Of a DNA stretch of 64,000 nt, positions 13,717-22,416 are shown piece after piece. How positions within the stretch are numbered: the first letter of the stretch is position 1; each line of letters opens with the position of its first letter. This DNA is from Reticulitermes speratus (taxonomy: Eukaryota > Arthropoda > Insecta > Blattodea > Rhinotermitidae): assembly GCA_021186555.1 (NCBI GenBank), contig JAJKFL010000012.1, positions 3,899,894-3,963,893 of the forward strand, written 5' to 3'. The notes below the pieces were generated by a model, which saw nothing but the letters and a program-made list of their open reading frames with translations, did not search any database and was not told where the DNA came from. A program made the position numbers and the translations under genes.

Positions 13717-16700
13717 TTCCCCCTGTCTGCTAGTAAATTCCAGGATAATGCCTTTAAATAAGCCACTGTTGTCTCCTTCCAAATCCGTACCTACTTATCA
13801 TACCAAACATCATGGTTGAGTGATTGGCAGTGTGTGGACACAGAGAGTGGCTACCTTCTCTGATTTTTTTATAGTTTTCATCCATCCCCCCAGACAAATG
13901 CACATCAGGTTAGAACAAAACTGCTTCCATCTACATCCTTTTTAATTGATATTTATTAATCATCCAGCCATTTCATGTGAAAGAGTCAGAGCTACTGGGA
14001 GCATCACTAAATGAAATTGAAATTACTACTCAACATTGACGATCATCACCCTGTCTCATTCACTGCAGTATAACATTCGTAATTTGAACAGTGCTGTTAG
14101 TTCTAAGAATTGTCTGCCTAGCCTTATGACCACGATGAATGGTAGTGGCTCTGTTTGCTTTTGACCGCACAGGAAGGACATCCCGGCTCGGAGGGTGAAG
14201 CGCTGGGCATTCAGTCTGCAGGAACTGCTGCAGGATCCTGTGGGACGGGAACATTTTGTCAAATTCCTTGACAAGGAGTTCAGTGGTGAGAACCTCAAGT
14301 GAGTGTGTCAGCTGTTCGATAGGCTTACTGAAGACTGGATTGTCATGTCCAGTGCCAGGCTTTGTTATTAGTTGTGTTGAACCTTTGAGTTCTGCTGCCA
14401 GTGGGTCAGTAATGTAGATGACTCTTTGAATTAAGTTGTGCGGTTTCCTTGGATGTGATGCTGTAGAGTCTGGTTTTGCAGCTGTATATTTGCCTGCCCA
14501 CCGATAGAGCTGTGCTTTTCCATTGAACAACCCAGACACAGACTCCTGTACATGTTATGTACTAACCTTGATTTCAGGCTTCCGCCGCAATGTTGATGAC
14601 ATCTGCGTTCTTCTGGGTTATTACGCGGGTCGTGTGATATTTGGTATATAATTACCACACGACACCGCGTAATAACCCAGAAGAACGCAGATTTCATATT
14701 ATGTACTGTTTTCTGCTTTCACTTATTTCTGCTGCATGAAAATAGCAATAACAAACTGTACAGTTATAAGTTTATTTATAACAAATACTGCACACCAATT
14801 CTATATATTAATTCTATATGCTCCTACACTTATATATGTAAGACAACTGCATGGAAACTAACTAATAACTCCATGGAGCAGAGTCCTTGAGAAGCTAGCA
14901 GGTCATCAGGTAGTCAAGAAATTCCCTGCGTTTTATGGAACCCGAAGGTTCATTACTGCACTCACAAGAGCCCTGCATGGAATATGTACAATATTAAATA
15001 TATAAACTGTACAGTATTTGACTCACCTAAAATATACAATAATGTATTTGTTGTCCTGTTATATTATTAGTTTGATATTAATTATGTTTTACTACCAGTT
15101 TTATGTCATATTCTTTAGTTTGTGCGGTGTGTGATTTTCTCTTTTGTTCAAGTCCTGTACAGTTGTGATTGTTAGGTTGTAGAATTACTTCTTTACCCTG
15201 AAGATGCAGGGAGCAGTTCCCTGAAATTTTGGTAATTTTCTACCCAACTTGAAATCATTGTTCTATGAGACTAAATGGCATCATATAGCAGATGACTGTA
15301 GTCTTAGTGTTTATCACCTTGAGGATGTCAGATCTCATTTTTAGTATTGTTAAGTCTCACACTGATGGTTCTTTTAATTTGCACAAGTATTTAGAATGAT
15401 TGTGTAAAGTAAATGATAAACAATTTATAAGAATTAGATATGTATACAGTAATGTGATAATTTTGTAAATAAACTAATAGGTAATTGGAACTTTCTAATA
15501 TCACAAATATTTTTGTAGTAAAAAGAGTAGGAAAAAAGAGGTATTTGTAGAATGTGATGAATAAGACAACTACTGGATCCAGGTAGGCAGACTTACATAA
15601 CTAGAATTTATTTGTTATTGAGTACCTATTTATGACAAAATAATTTTAAATTTAATTATGTATATTGTTAATATTGGCAGGGTCTTTTTGTAATGATTAT
15701 ACAATGACACTGATGATGGCTGCACAGAGCTGAAATGCATATGTTGTACTATATGGCATTGGCAATAAAGGCTGAAGTTGGTGTTTGATGTATTCCTGTC
15801 ATTGGTGTGCAGCCACGTGGGATATTAAAGTATGTGCTGCTTTTCATGTAGGCAGCAGCACAGGCTGTGAACTGTAGACTGTGTTACTGGAGACTTAAGT
15901 GGTCAGTGTTAGAGTCAGTGATAACACATGGAGACTTAAGTGGTCAGTGTTAGAGTCAGTGATAACACATGGAGACTTAAGTGGCCAGTGTTAGAGTCAG
16001 TGATAACACATGGAGACTTAAGTGGCCAGTGTTAGAGTCAGTGATAACACATGGAGACTTAAGTGGTCAGTGTTAGAGTCAGTGATAACACATGGAGACT
16101 TAAGTGGTCAGTGATAACAAATGGAGACTTAAGTGGTCAGTGTTAGAGTCAGTGATAACACATGGAGACTTAAGTGGTCAGTGTTAGAGTCAGTGATAAC
16201 ACATGGAGACTTAAGTGGTCAGTGTTAGAGTCAGTGATAACACATGGTGACTTAAGTGGTCAGTGTTAGAGTCAGTGATAACACATGGAGACTTAAGTGG
16301 TCAGTGTTAGAGTCAGTGATAACACATGGAGACTTAAGTGGTCAGTGTTAGAGTCAGTGATAACACATGGAGACTTAAGTGGCCAGTGTTAAGAGTAGGT
16401 GATAACACATGGAGACTTAAGTGGTCAGTGTTAGAGTCAGTGATAACACATGGAGTCTTAAGTGGCCAGTGTTAGAGTCAGTGATAACACATGGAGAAAC
16501 GTGTTGCAGGTTCTGGGAGGCTGTACAGCAGCTGAAAGCGCTACCTCAGAAGGATGTCCAAGATAAAGTGGACGAGATTTGGGCCGAGTTCCTAGCATCT
16601 GATGCAAGCTGCCCCATCAATGTGGACTCACGATCATATGAGATAACCAAGAAGAATATGGGGACTCTTGATCGCTGGAGCTTTGATGTGGCAGCGGTTA

Positions 16701-19235
16701 GTACTCACACAGTAGTTACTAGAGTTCCAGAGGAACTTGTGAGTTATTGTTCATCAATTGCATGACTAACTGTAGGGCAGAGTCCATCGTCAGGAGGTAA
16801 TGATCATTCATCTCGTGAAGAATATCTTATATTTTATGGAAATCAAAGTTACATTACCATATTCACAAGAATCCACCATGGAACTCTGTTTGGAATGAGA
16901 TGAATCCAATCCCCATCCTTGTACCCTGCTTCTTTAAATCCATTTCAATATTATCATCTCACTTCACTGCCACCCAAGTGATATTATCACTTTAGGTTTT
17001 CTGACTAAAACATTGTATTTATTTTTTAACACAATTATTGTGTTACATGTTCTGTCTTTCTCAGTCATCTTTATTGTATTATAGTGTGGGTCACAGATTT
17101 TGTGAAACTCCTTATAGAGATCATGCCTTGGTGAGCTTGGCATTTTTTTTAGCTCCGTCTTCAGCAGTAGCAGTATATGGGTGTGTACTATTAGTCTAAT
17201 CTACTGGAGTCCTAGTATACACTGTTGCAACACTGAGTGCTTTGAGATCTTTGCTCTTCTGGGATGTTATGCATTGTAGATTGATTGTTAGTTACCGATG
17301 TTTTAGGACGACCTTTGGTCCCATCTTCAAGGGCCAAGCTTGACCCGACAGGGTGTCCTGAAACATTGACAACTAACTAGCAATCTATGCTGCATAACAT
17401 CTTAGAAGAGTGAAGATCTTATTTGCATTGTGTCAGAAGCCTTAAATCTCACTGAATGCTTTATTTGTTTACTTATTTGTGGTCTGTTTAACAATGCTAT
17501 GAATAGCCCAGACTATATAACATCAAATGTTAGGATACTTAGTGAACTATACATAACAAATTCTCTGCCTTTTGTGGAACTTAAGGTTCATTACTGTGTT
17601 TGCAAGAATGTGTCAAGTCCATAGCCCTATATAATGTTTTATTATGTGCTGGTTGTTACAGTGGGAGTTGTTAGTCCTCTTTAGAACCCCCAACTTCCCA
17701 TTGGCTGCCCATTACTACTACTACTATGACCACCACCATCACAACTACTGTGGCATGATAGCCCAAATTCAGGCTGTCCTGACTGCTTTTCATATCCTGA
17801 GGATGTGGCATGCCGTGATGATAAGCGACCCATTTAACATGCTGTTAGTTATTAAAAACAAGACCAACTAGATGCACAAACACTATTAAAAAAACTTTAA
17901 TAGTAGTGTTACATTAAAACTACTATTAAAGTTTTTTTAATAGTGATTGTGCATCTAGTTGGTCTTGTTTTTAATATATACAAGATGCACGGTGAAAACA
18001 TATTAAGTACATGCTGTTAGTTATCATTCCTTCTGTAATTCTCCACTAATAAATCTACTGCAGTGTCAAATGATCATGATTTTACTCCAAACAGGCCCAT
18101 GTGTACCACCTGATGAAGAGTGACAGTTATTCTAGGTACTTGAGGTCTGAGATGTATAAAGACTTCTTAAATGGATCAAAGAAAAAGGTAATTATTTTTA
18201 TGGCCGTCTAAGAGTTAAAATTTTGTACATAAAGCTAAGAAATTAGGAAACGTACGTATAACATGGCAAAGTAGTACAGTCCTTCCTTTTTTTTAATGGT
18301 CAAGGCTTGCAGAGAAGTGTGTTGGGGCATAATATGTTTTGGGATATAATGTGTGTTGGGGCATAATGTGTGATGAAACATAATGTGTTTTGGGCATGTG
18401 TGTTGGGGCATGATGTGTTTTTGGGCATGACGTGTGTTGGGGCATAATGTGCATTGGGGCATAATGTGTTCTTCATTTTTCTCTTCAATTTTAGTTTTTT
18501 TTTGAAAGTCCATTTTATAATGATGGTGTCAATTGCTAAGATTATATAACATTGGTAATAAATGAAGGAATGAGTATGGAATGCTGGTGGAGTGATACTG
18601 ATGGGAAAAATTGAAGTACTCGGGGAGAAACCTGTCCCATTGCCACTTTGTTTACCATGATCCCACATGGACTGCCCTGGGATCGAAACCAGGCCCCTGT
18701 GGTGATAGACAGCAATTAACTGTCTGAGCCATGGTCACCTTCAGTTTGAAACACTGTTAGATCTGATAAAGTTATATGATACACGTCAAGTACTCTTGAG
18801 ATGTGTGCAAAAATGCACATAGTTCTTTGTTCCTGTGTCCTATTTTAATGAAAATTGGAATACAGTGACAGATTTCTATACAACCTTGAATTCATGAAAG
18901 TTTATTCAGTGCTCCTTGATTTATTACATGAACACAAACAGACAAGATGTGGCCAAGCTAAGAGACTTGTTTTGCACGTTTTCATTGCAGATGCCCCAAA
19001 ATTTGGTGTTTTGTGAGGGGTGTGACTTGTTTTAACATTTAATGTGTTCTTTCAGGTTGTGTCATGGATGGAAGTCTTACTTATTTCTGTGTTTGTAGTG
19101 TACATGTTTTTCCATTATGTATAAAGTCTCATCTGCTGTATCTTATTTAAACTGTACATTCTCTTGCAGACTTCAGTAAAAGGTATCAGATCAATAGTAT
19201 CATTCTCAGCCCGCAAAGAGACAGCCACGTCCTAG
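1627..19235 (+). CDS. RGS7: R7-family regulator of G-protein signalling (RGS7-like), 12 coding exons
   Basis: R7 RGS proteins accelerate GTP hydrolysis by Gi/o alpha subunits at the membrane in neurons, and bind the atypical beta subunit Gbeta5 through their GGL domain. Exons, joined in phase at GT/AG sites: 1627-1776, 3464-3560, 5518-5568, 6256-6362, 7537-7588, 9729-9952, 11526-11753, 12853-12966, 14173-14298, 16510-16696, 18095-18187, 19170-19235 (TAG 19233-19235). Allowing for one extra base in exon 7, this gives about 497 residues, normal for the family. The DEP domain spans roughly residues 51-135 and the R7H helices 136-230. GGL is about 278-335, with its PNPW motif. RGS is about 345-465, with the [17 protein letters not shown] core. 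The N-terminus is Ala/Ser rich and the start could be 1627 or 1636. Exon 7 has a G6 run at 11622-11627 that breaks the frame (TGA 11655); the downstream part reads one frame over and is well conserved, so an indel error is likely. Family assignment is firm; assignment to RGS7 rather than a sister paralogue is by similarity. Confidence 0.92.
2213..2762. repeat. 51-bp minisatellite, about 11 copies, intron 1
   Basis: Each unit begins GTTCCTAGAGAAGTAACCTG and ends with AAAGTTACAT or AAAGTTGCAT. Variants alternate between 'tctgaagtgattc' and 'tgtgaattgata' cores, so there is some higher-order pattern. The block at about 2537-2606 has many single-base losses compared with its neighbours. Confidence 0.9.
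3788..4080 (-). mobile_element. tRNA-derived SINE, minus orientation
   Basis: Read on the minus strand, the element starts near 4079 with a tRNA-like head. The A-box-like segment GTGGCGCAGTTGGTTGAGGC lies at about 4051-4070, and the B-box-like segment GGTCATGGGTTTGATTCCC at about 4011-4029. A non-tRNA body follows down to about 3788. It lies in intron 2 of the RGS7-like gene, antisense to it. Confidence 0.75.
4195..4260. repeat. Dispersed 'TTTCGRCY...CATCATCAGG' motif
   Basis: It contains CATGTTTCGGCT, a short spacer and CCATCATCAGGG. The same pairing occurs near 21264-21302, in variant form at 21996-22030, as a half at 32582-32612, and at the right edge of the window (63963-63990). This suggests remnants of one dispersed family. 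I cannot name it. Confidence 0.45.
4915..5110. repeat. Dispersed repeat, same family as 9305-9515
   Basis: The stretch shares the order 'ttaataacacc...', 'ggaaagaatg', 'attgtggc..aatg.gaggtat' and a terminal 'ggaggggctgagc' with the copy at 9305-9515. Weaker copies lie near 17455-17530 and 36180-36330. It is non-coding and its class is unknown, possibly the body of a SINE. Confidence 0.4.
7796..8110 (+). mobile_element. Non-LTR retrotransposon 3'-end fragment
   Basis: A short open frame (7817-8026) contains the string [18 protein letters not shown] followed by GWKGADWI. This is the typical C-terminal end of an insect LINE polyprotein. A 3' untranslated block ('cggtaatgaatcttt..gggtacc', 'ttgactagctgag', 'agcttctcaag') follows and recurs at eight other places in the window. 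The copy is 5'-truncated and lies in intron 5 of the RGS7-like gene, in sense orientation. Confidence 0.75.
8571..8800 (-). mobile_element. SINE-like element, minus orientation
   Basis: Near its right end is 'gccaggaattgaaccctg', the reverse complement of a tRNA B-box-like GGTTCAATTCC. A body with 'ggggaacaagcccccagtac' lies to its left. The A box is not clear, so the tRNA origin is tentative. Confidence 0.45.
8842..8936. mobile_element. Hairpin element (GATCTGCGCTCTTCTGGG family)
   Basis: The arms GAGATCTGCGCTTTTCTGAG and its partner (ending GCGCAGATCTC) fold on each other. The right arm is followed by 'atcaacatcg.ggc.gaagcc', a flank also present beside the copies at 14598 and 31105. Related elements lie at 11336, 14598, 17243, 27182 and 31105. 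It is non-coding and probably a non-autonomous inverted-repeat element. Confidence 0.65.
9305..9515 (-). mobile_element. SINE-like dispersed repeat
   Basis: Near its right end 'ggatttgaaccctgg' reads on the minus strand as a B-box-like CCAGGGTTCAAATCC. The body matches repeats at 4915-5110 and 36180-36330. It lies in intron 5, about 210 bp before exon 6 of the RGS7-like gene. Confidence 0.45.
11336..11437. mobile_element. Half copy of the hairpin element family
   Basis: It contains 'acgttgtccgaaacgtcggtaa', then 'ataattaccacacgacgccgtgtaat' and 'acccaaaagacc', matching the right half of the 8842 element. It lies about 90 bp before exon 7 of the RGS7-like gene. Confidence 0.5.
11908..12304. 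repeat. 22-bp minisatellite with higher-order structure, intron 7
   Basis: About 18 units of the type GTTACCTTCACCATGTCTGT (22 bp) are present. Three unit types (CACTGTGTCTGTCT, CACTGTGTTTGTAT, CACCATGTCTGTCT) alternate, with a GTTACG variant recurring every third unit, so a 66-bp higher-order repeat is visible. No unit contains a stop in any forward frame. As 22 is not a multiple of three, all three forward frames stay open across the array. The long Cys/Leu/Val-rich frames here are therefore not genes. Confidence 0.9.
13060..13245. repeat. TTAG / TTGG simple-repeat tract
   Basis: GTTAG-rich sequence passes into (GGTTGGTT)n at 13164-13230. A weak match to the 3' tail of the LINE family ('ggttccata..ggagaatttattgact') lies just before it at about 13000-13035. 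It lies in intron 8. Confidence 0.7.
13678..13720. repeat. (CT)n and poly-T tract
   Basis: About 14 CT dinucleotides are followed by a T run and a short C run, in intron 8 of the RGS7-like gene. Confidence 0.9.
14570..14695. mobile_element. Hairpin element, reverse orientation
   Basis: The arms ACATCTGCGTTCTTCTGGGT and its inverted partner, ending at 14695, form a long stem. The flank 'gcttccgccgcaatgttgat' on the left is the reverse complement of the right flank of the 8842 and 31105 copies, so this copy is inserted the other way round. It lies in intron 9. Confidence 0.65.
14866..14985 (-). mobile_element. LINE 3'-end fragment, minus orientation
   Basis: The 'ccatggagcagagtccttgag' block, 'agctagcaggtcatc' and 'ggaacccgaaggttcattac' form the reverse complement of the 3' block seen at 63120-63245. 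It is non-coding and truncated. Confidence 0.65.
15889..16492. repeat. 41-bp minisatellite, about 15 copies, ending at exon 10
   Basis: Units begin GGAGACTTAAGTGG and end GTGATAACACAT, with few differences between copies. One unit near 16104 is shortened. The last unit stops 17 bases before exon 10 of the RGS7-like gene, which encodes most of the RGS domain. The normal position of the branch point therefore falls inside the array. Confidence 0.95.
16768..16890 (-). mobile_element. LINE 3'-end fragment, strongly degraded
   Basis: Degenerate matches to the family block ('gcagagtccatcgtcagg', 'ttttatggaaatcaaagttac', 'attcacaagaatcc') are in the same order as at 14866-14985. A similar degraded piece lies at about 17520-17625. 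Confidence 0.4.
17243..17420. mobile_element. Long hairpin element, intron 10
   Basis: The outer arms GAGATCTTTGCTCTTCTGGG and the inverted partner ending at 17420 flank an inner inverted pair ('accgatgttttaggacgacc' against 'gggtgtcctgaaacattgac'). This is a longer relative of the 8842 and 31105 elements. Confidence 0.55.
17838..18024. repeat. Near-perfect hairpin flanked by a 16-bp direct repeat
   Basis: An inverted repeat at 17851-17975, with arms carrying 'caagaccaactagatgcaca' and its complement, is bracketed by the exact direct repeat ACATGCTGTTAGTTAT at 17838-17853 and 18009-18024. It lies in intron 10, about 70 bp before exon 11. Confidence 0.75.
18312..18472. repeat. Short minisatellite (GGGGCATAATGTGT-like units)
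   Basis: About ten irregular units of 14-15 bp are built on TTGGGGCATAATGTGT. The repeat opens chance frames on the minus strand rich in His, Pro and Cys. Confidence 0.85.
18585..18741 (-). mobile_element. tRNA-derived SINE, minus orientation
   Basis: On the minus strand, an A-box-like TGGCTCAGACAGTTAA lies near 18716-18731 and a B-box-like GGTTTCGATCCC near 18679-18690. The body reads on the plus strand as 'gtgatactgatgggaaaa' and 'gagaaacctgtcccattgcc'. It lies in intron 11. Confidence 0.7.
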
Positions 19236-21230
19236 TCTGAGTGTGTGCACGTAACAAGACCCTTCCGCAAGGTGGGCAGGGTGCTGCAGGCCATTCTGCA
19301 GATGTCCAACTACTTTCCTCTCATGCCAGTTATGGTTATGTACAGTGTGCCAATATCTGCAGTGGTAACAGGTGTGACAACAACAGGAAACAGGAATTAC
19401 TAACACTTTCCTCTATGAGCCTTTTCCCTCCATTCACATCATAAGTTGATGGGGAGTAGAAAATTCACTGAGCTCTAATGTTGCTGTTTTGTCACCATCA
19501 TTGTACAAATCCATAAAACTAAAGTTTTCGTTGAGGTAAGCAGATGATATAATTTCTTGTACACTTGTTGTGAATCCAACACAAGACTCATAATGTACAG
19601 TTTGTTAATCAAAGGATATTTCTGTCCAAATTATTCTGTGTACAATTTCTCACAATATTTTAGACCTGTAATAAACCTGACATTAATTTTACCTTGTGCT
19701 GGGCAAGTAATGAATGAGTACATATTTTCTGGCATGTCAGCTACAGTTACAGAGAAAGGACCCTTGGCTGTCCGTCTAATGAAATACGTTACTACTGCAC
19801 TTTGTGACATTGTAGGAAGAAGTTATAAACTGTCCAGAAGAGATTGATGCATTTTGGTTCTTTGAAGCTAATTGAGTTTTTTTCGTTATTGAAAGCAGAA
19901 AAGCAAATTCTTTATTTTACATGGTTCATTGTTTGTCTAGTGCCTCAGATGTAGTCTGTATTGACCTTTCTGGCCTTGAATCCATTACAAGGACCTCACA
20001 GGGCAGATTCTGTCACTCTCCATGATGAGGTGTGCATGAAAACGTTGACCTGTGCAGGAGACATACAGCTTAACGTGGCTTATGAACCATGGGAGGAGAG
20101 ATTGATGGAAGGCCTGGTAGTCTGTACATTCCTGAAGTTTTATCTTTGGTAGACTTGAACGTTTCAGTCTGTGAGCAGAAAACTCTGCACTGACTTGGAA
20201 TGTAACTCAGCCCTTTGACTGAGAGTCCATTGTTGTACCCTGAGGTAGTTGGGTCCAATCCTGTTATTTTACATGAGAAACTTTATTTTTAACAGATTGA
20301 CTTATGCTGCATTTCTCAAATGACACATGTTGGTTAGGTCTCATTTTTTTCTGACTGTAAGGTACTTATTTTTTTTATACTTCAGTATGTGGCACAGTCC
20401 CCCCCCCCCCCCCAGATTTAAGCATTTGATTATGAGGGATATTAATAAAAGGTCATGTATGAAGAATGGTTATTTGTTTGAAATGTTAGGACGATACAGT
20501 ATGTTGGAATGTAACCTGCAGATCTTCCATCCTTTTGCTGACCAAAATGGCATTTTTCTGCATGCTTGTTAATTTGTCATGCCAGAAGATATGATATAAC
20601 ACATTTGCCCTGTGAGCAATAATGTCATGGAGGGACAGTGTTTGGGAGAAGTGAGAAAAATACACAGACACAAAAGATTTGGTTTATTAAGCAAGGAGGA
20701 AGTTCCTTGCATAGTATGAGAAGGGTACAACACCATAAATAATATATTGTTGTTTGTTAATATACCAAGAGACAGTACGATAACTTGAAATACTCTCATT
20801 CTGGCAAAGTTTGCAAAACACGTGTGATTGCTGTGTGATGCTGACAGACTGAAGCAAGATAAACATTAATTAAGGCAATAGAGCATGTCTTAGGTTAGGT
20901 TGCCGTAGATATGTGTTCCACGATTGTGGGTGTGGCCACTGTCAATTGTTTTCATTTTATGACTTTTCTGCATAGGTTCAGTGACCTCATGGAGGAATTA
21001 AAATTAATCACAGTCAACTCCTGATTGTCCTCCACAAGTATTAAGTTATCAAAAGTTTTTTGAGGTGCCATAATTTTAAAAGATATTTATCTTTACACAG
21101 TGCCAATAACTGTTATCAGTGCCAGTTGCATATTATTTGCTAGTGAATGGTGTCTTATAAAACACAGATGTCTTTGTTGTTCATTCCTAGTGATGAAATT
21201 TAAGAAAATAATTCAAAACAATATTAAATA
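19236..21230 (+). other. 3' flank, probable 3' UTR of the RGS7-like gene
   Basis: No coding signal is seen. AATAAA at 19670-19675 is one possible polyadenylation signal, but long 3' UTRs are common for this gene class and I cannot fix the end. A 17-base C run occurs at about 20398-20414. The rest is AT-rich and unremarkable. Confidence 0.4.
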
Positions 21231-21939
21231 GTCAGTCTAACATAAGTGTGTTTTTATTTAAAAGCAACATATTTCGGTCTAGATATCGACCATCATCAGG
21301 CTAAAAAATATGCAATCATTAAAAGGCAGGTAAATTTATGTTGTCTGTACTGAATTTGTGAAACCCAAACAGTACACCTGGAGACATGCTATAAAAATGA
21401 GGGAGGGATGGAAATGCACAGAAAAATTATGAATTATGAAGATGTAACCTTGATTGGAGGGTCGTCATGCAGTTAAGTTTGGTTAGAAAATCAAGACCAG
21501 CTGACAGTTCTATGAGTGATGGGTTTATGAGGGGGAAATGGCAGAAGTATACTGACATGGGTAAGAAAGTTTAACAGTTAATGCTGTTTGCCAAACACTG
21601 CCATGATAAATGTGAAGTATGTGAGAAAGGAAGAGAACCAACCGGAACATATACTTCAAGGGTCACTAATGTTTTAGACAAGTTGTTTTTCTCACACTGC
21701 ACTGTCTGTGACTGTACTCTGGCAGGTGTACTTTCTTTTCATCTATTTTTTATACATATAAACCTTATCAAGGATTTTTCTTGATCCTGTAATCAAACTT
21801 TTGAAATCTTGTTTGATGTGTTTTAAAGAAGAGGGACACGATGTTGACTCCCCTGTTTAAGGATTTGAAATGGATCTTGCTACCACCTTGTCTGCTGATG
21901 ATCATGAGCTGACTGTTTAACATCTTAAAAATTCTTACA

Positions 21940-22277
21940 AAAATTAAATCAGTATCTGTCCAAACACAACTAAATTCTATTTATTTTATAGAACTACATG
22001 TTTCGACCTATTTCAGGTCATCCTCAGGTTCACAATTGGTCTTCAAAACATATTGAGGAAGAAATATACATTATGTAAGTCCATAAAACAATTAAAATTA
22101 TTAAAATTAATTTTAAAATTGTAATAATTTTAATTGTGTTTTATAGACTTACATAATGTATATTTCTTCCTCAGTATGTTTTAAAGATCAATTGTGACCT
22201 GAAATAGGTCAAAACATGTACATCTGTATAAGAAATAGAGTTTAGTTGTGTTTGGACAGATATTTGATTTAATTTTT
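21940..22277. mobile_element. Fold-back element, 338 bp, very long inverted repeat
   Basis: Two arms of about 165 bp are near-perfect reverse complements. Both carry 'ctgtccaaacacaacta', a TTTYGACCTATTTCAGGT block and 'gaggaagaaatatacatt'. The left arm has an extra 'catcctcaggtt' segment missing from the right arm. No coding sequence is present. The block TTTCGACCT is shared with the dispersed motif at 4195 and 21264. Confidence 0.75.
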
Positions 22278-22291
22278 ATACTAATAACAAC

Positions 22292-22416
22292 ACAATTGGA
22301 TGACATATCTTATGCAGACAAATGTACACAGTATACTGTGTACATTTGTCTGCATAAGATATATATATAATTAAAAATGTATGGTACAAGTAACGTAAAG
22401 TTTACAATTGGATGAC
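22292..22416. repeat. 58-bp perfect palindrome with 13-bp direct repeats around it
   Basis: Positions 22305-22362 are perfectly self-complementary about a centre at 22333/22334 (core ACACAGTATACTGTGT). ACAATTGGATGAC occurs at 22292-22304, touching the left end of the palindrome, and again at 22404-22416. Confidence 0.8.

Noticed and set aside
14056-14539. Minus-strand frames of 80 and 159 codons over RGS7-like exon 9
   Set aside because: They are antisense to a conserved exon of the RGS domain, and no protein similarity is evident.
18235-18668. His/Pro/Cys-rich minus-strand frames
   Set aside because: Generated by the GGGGCATAATGTGT minisatellite.
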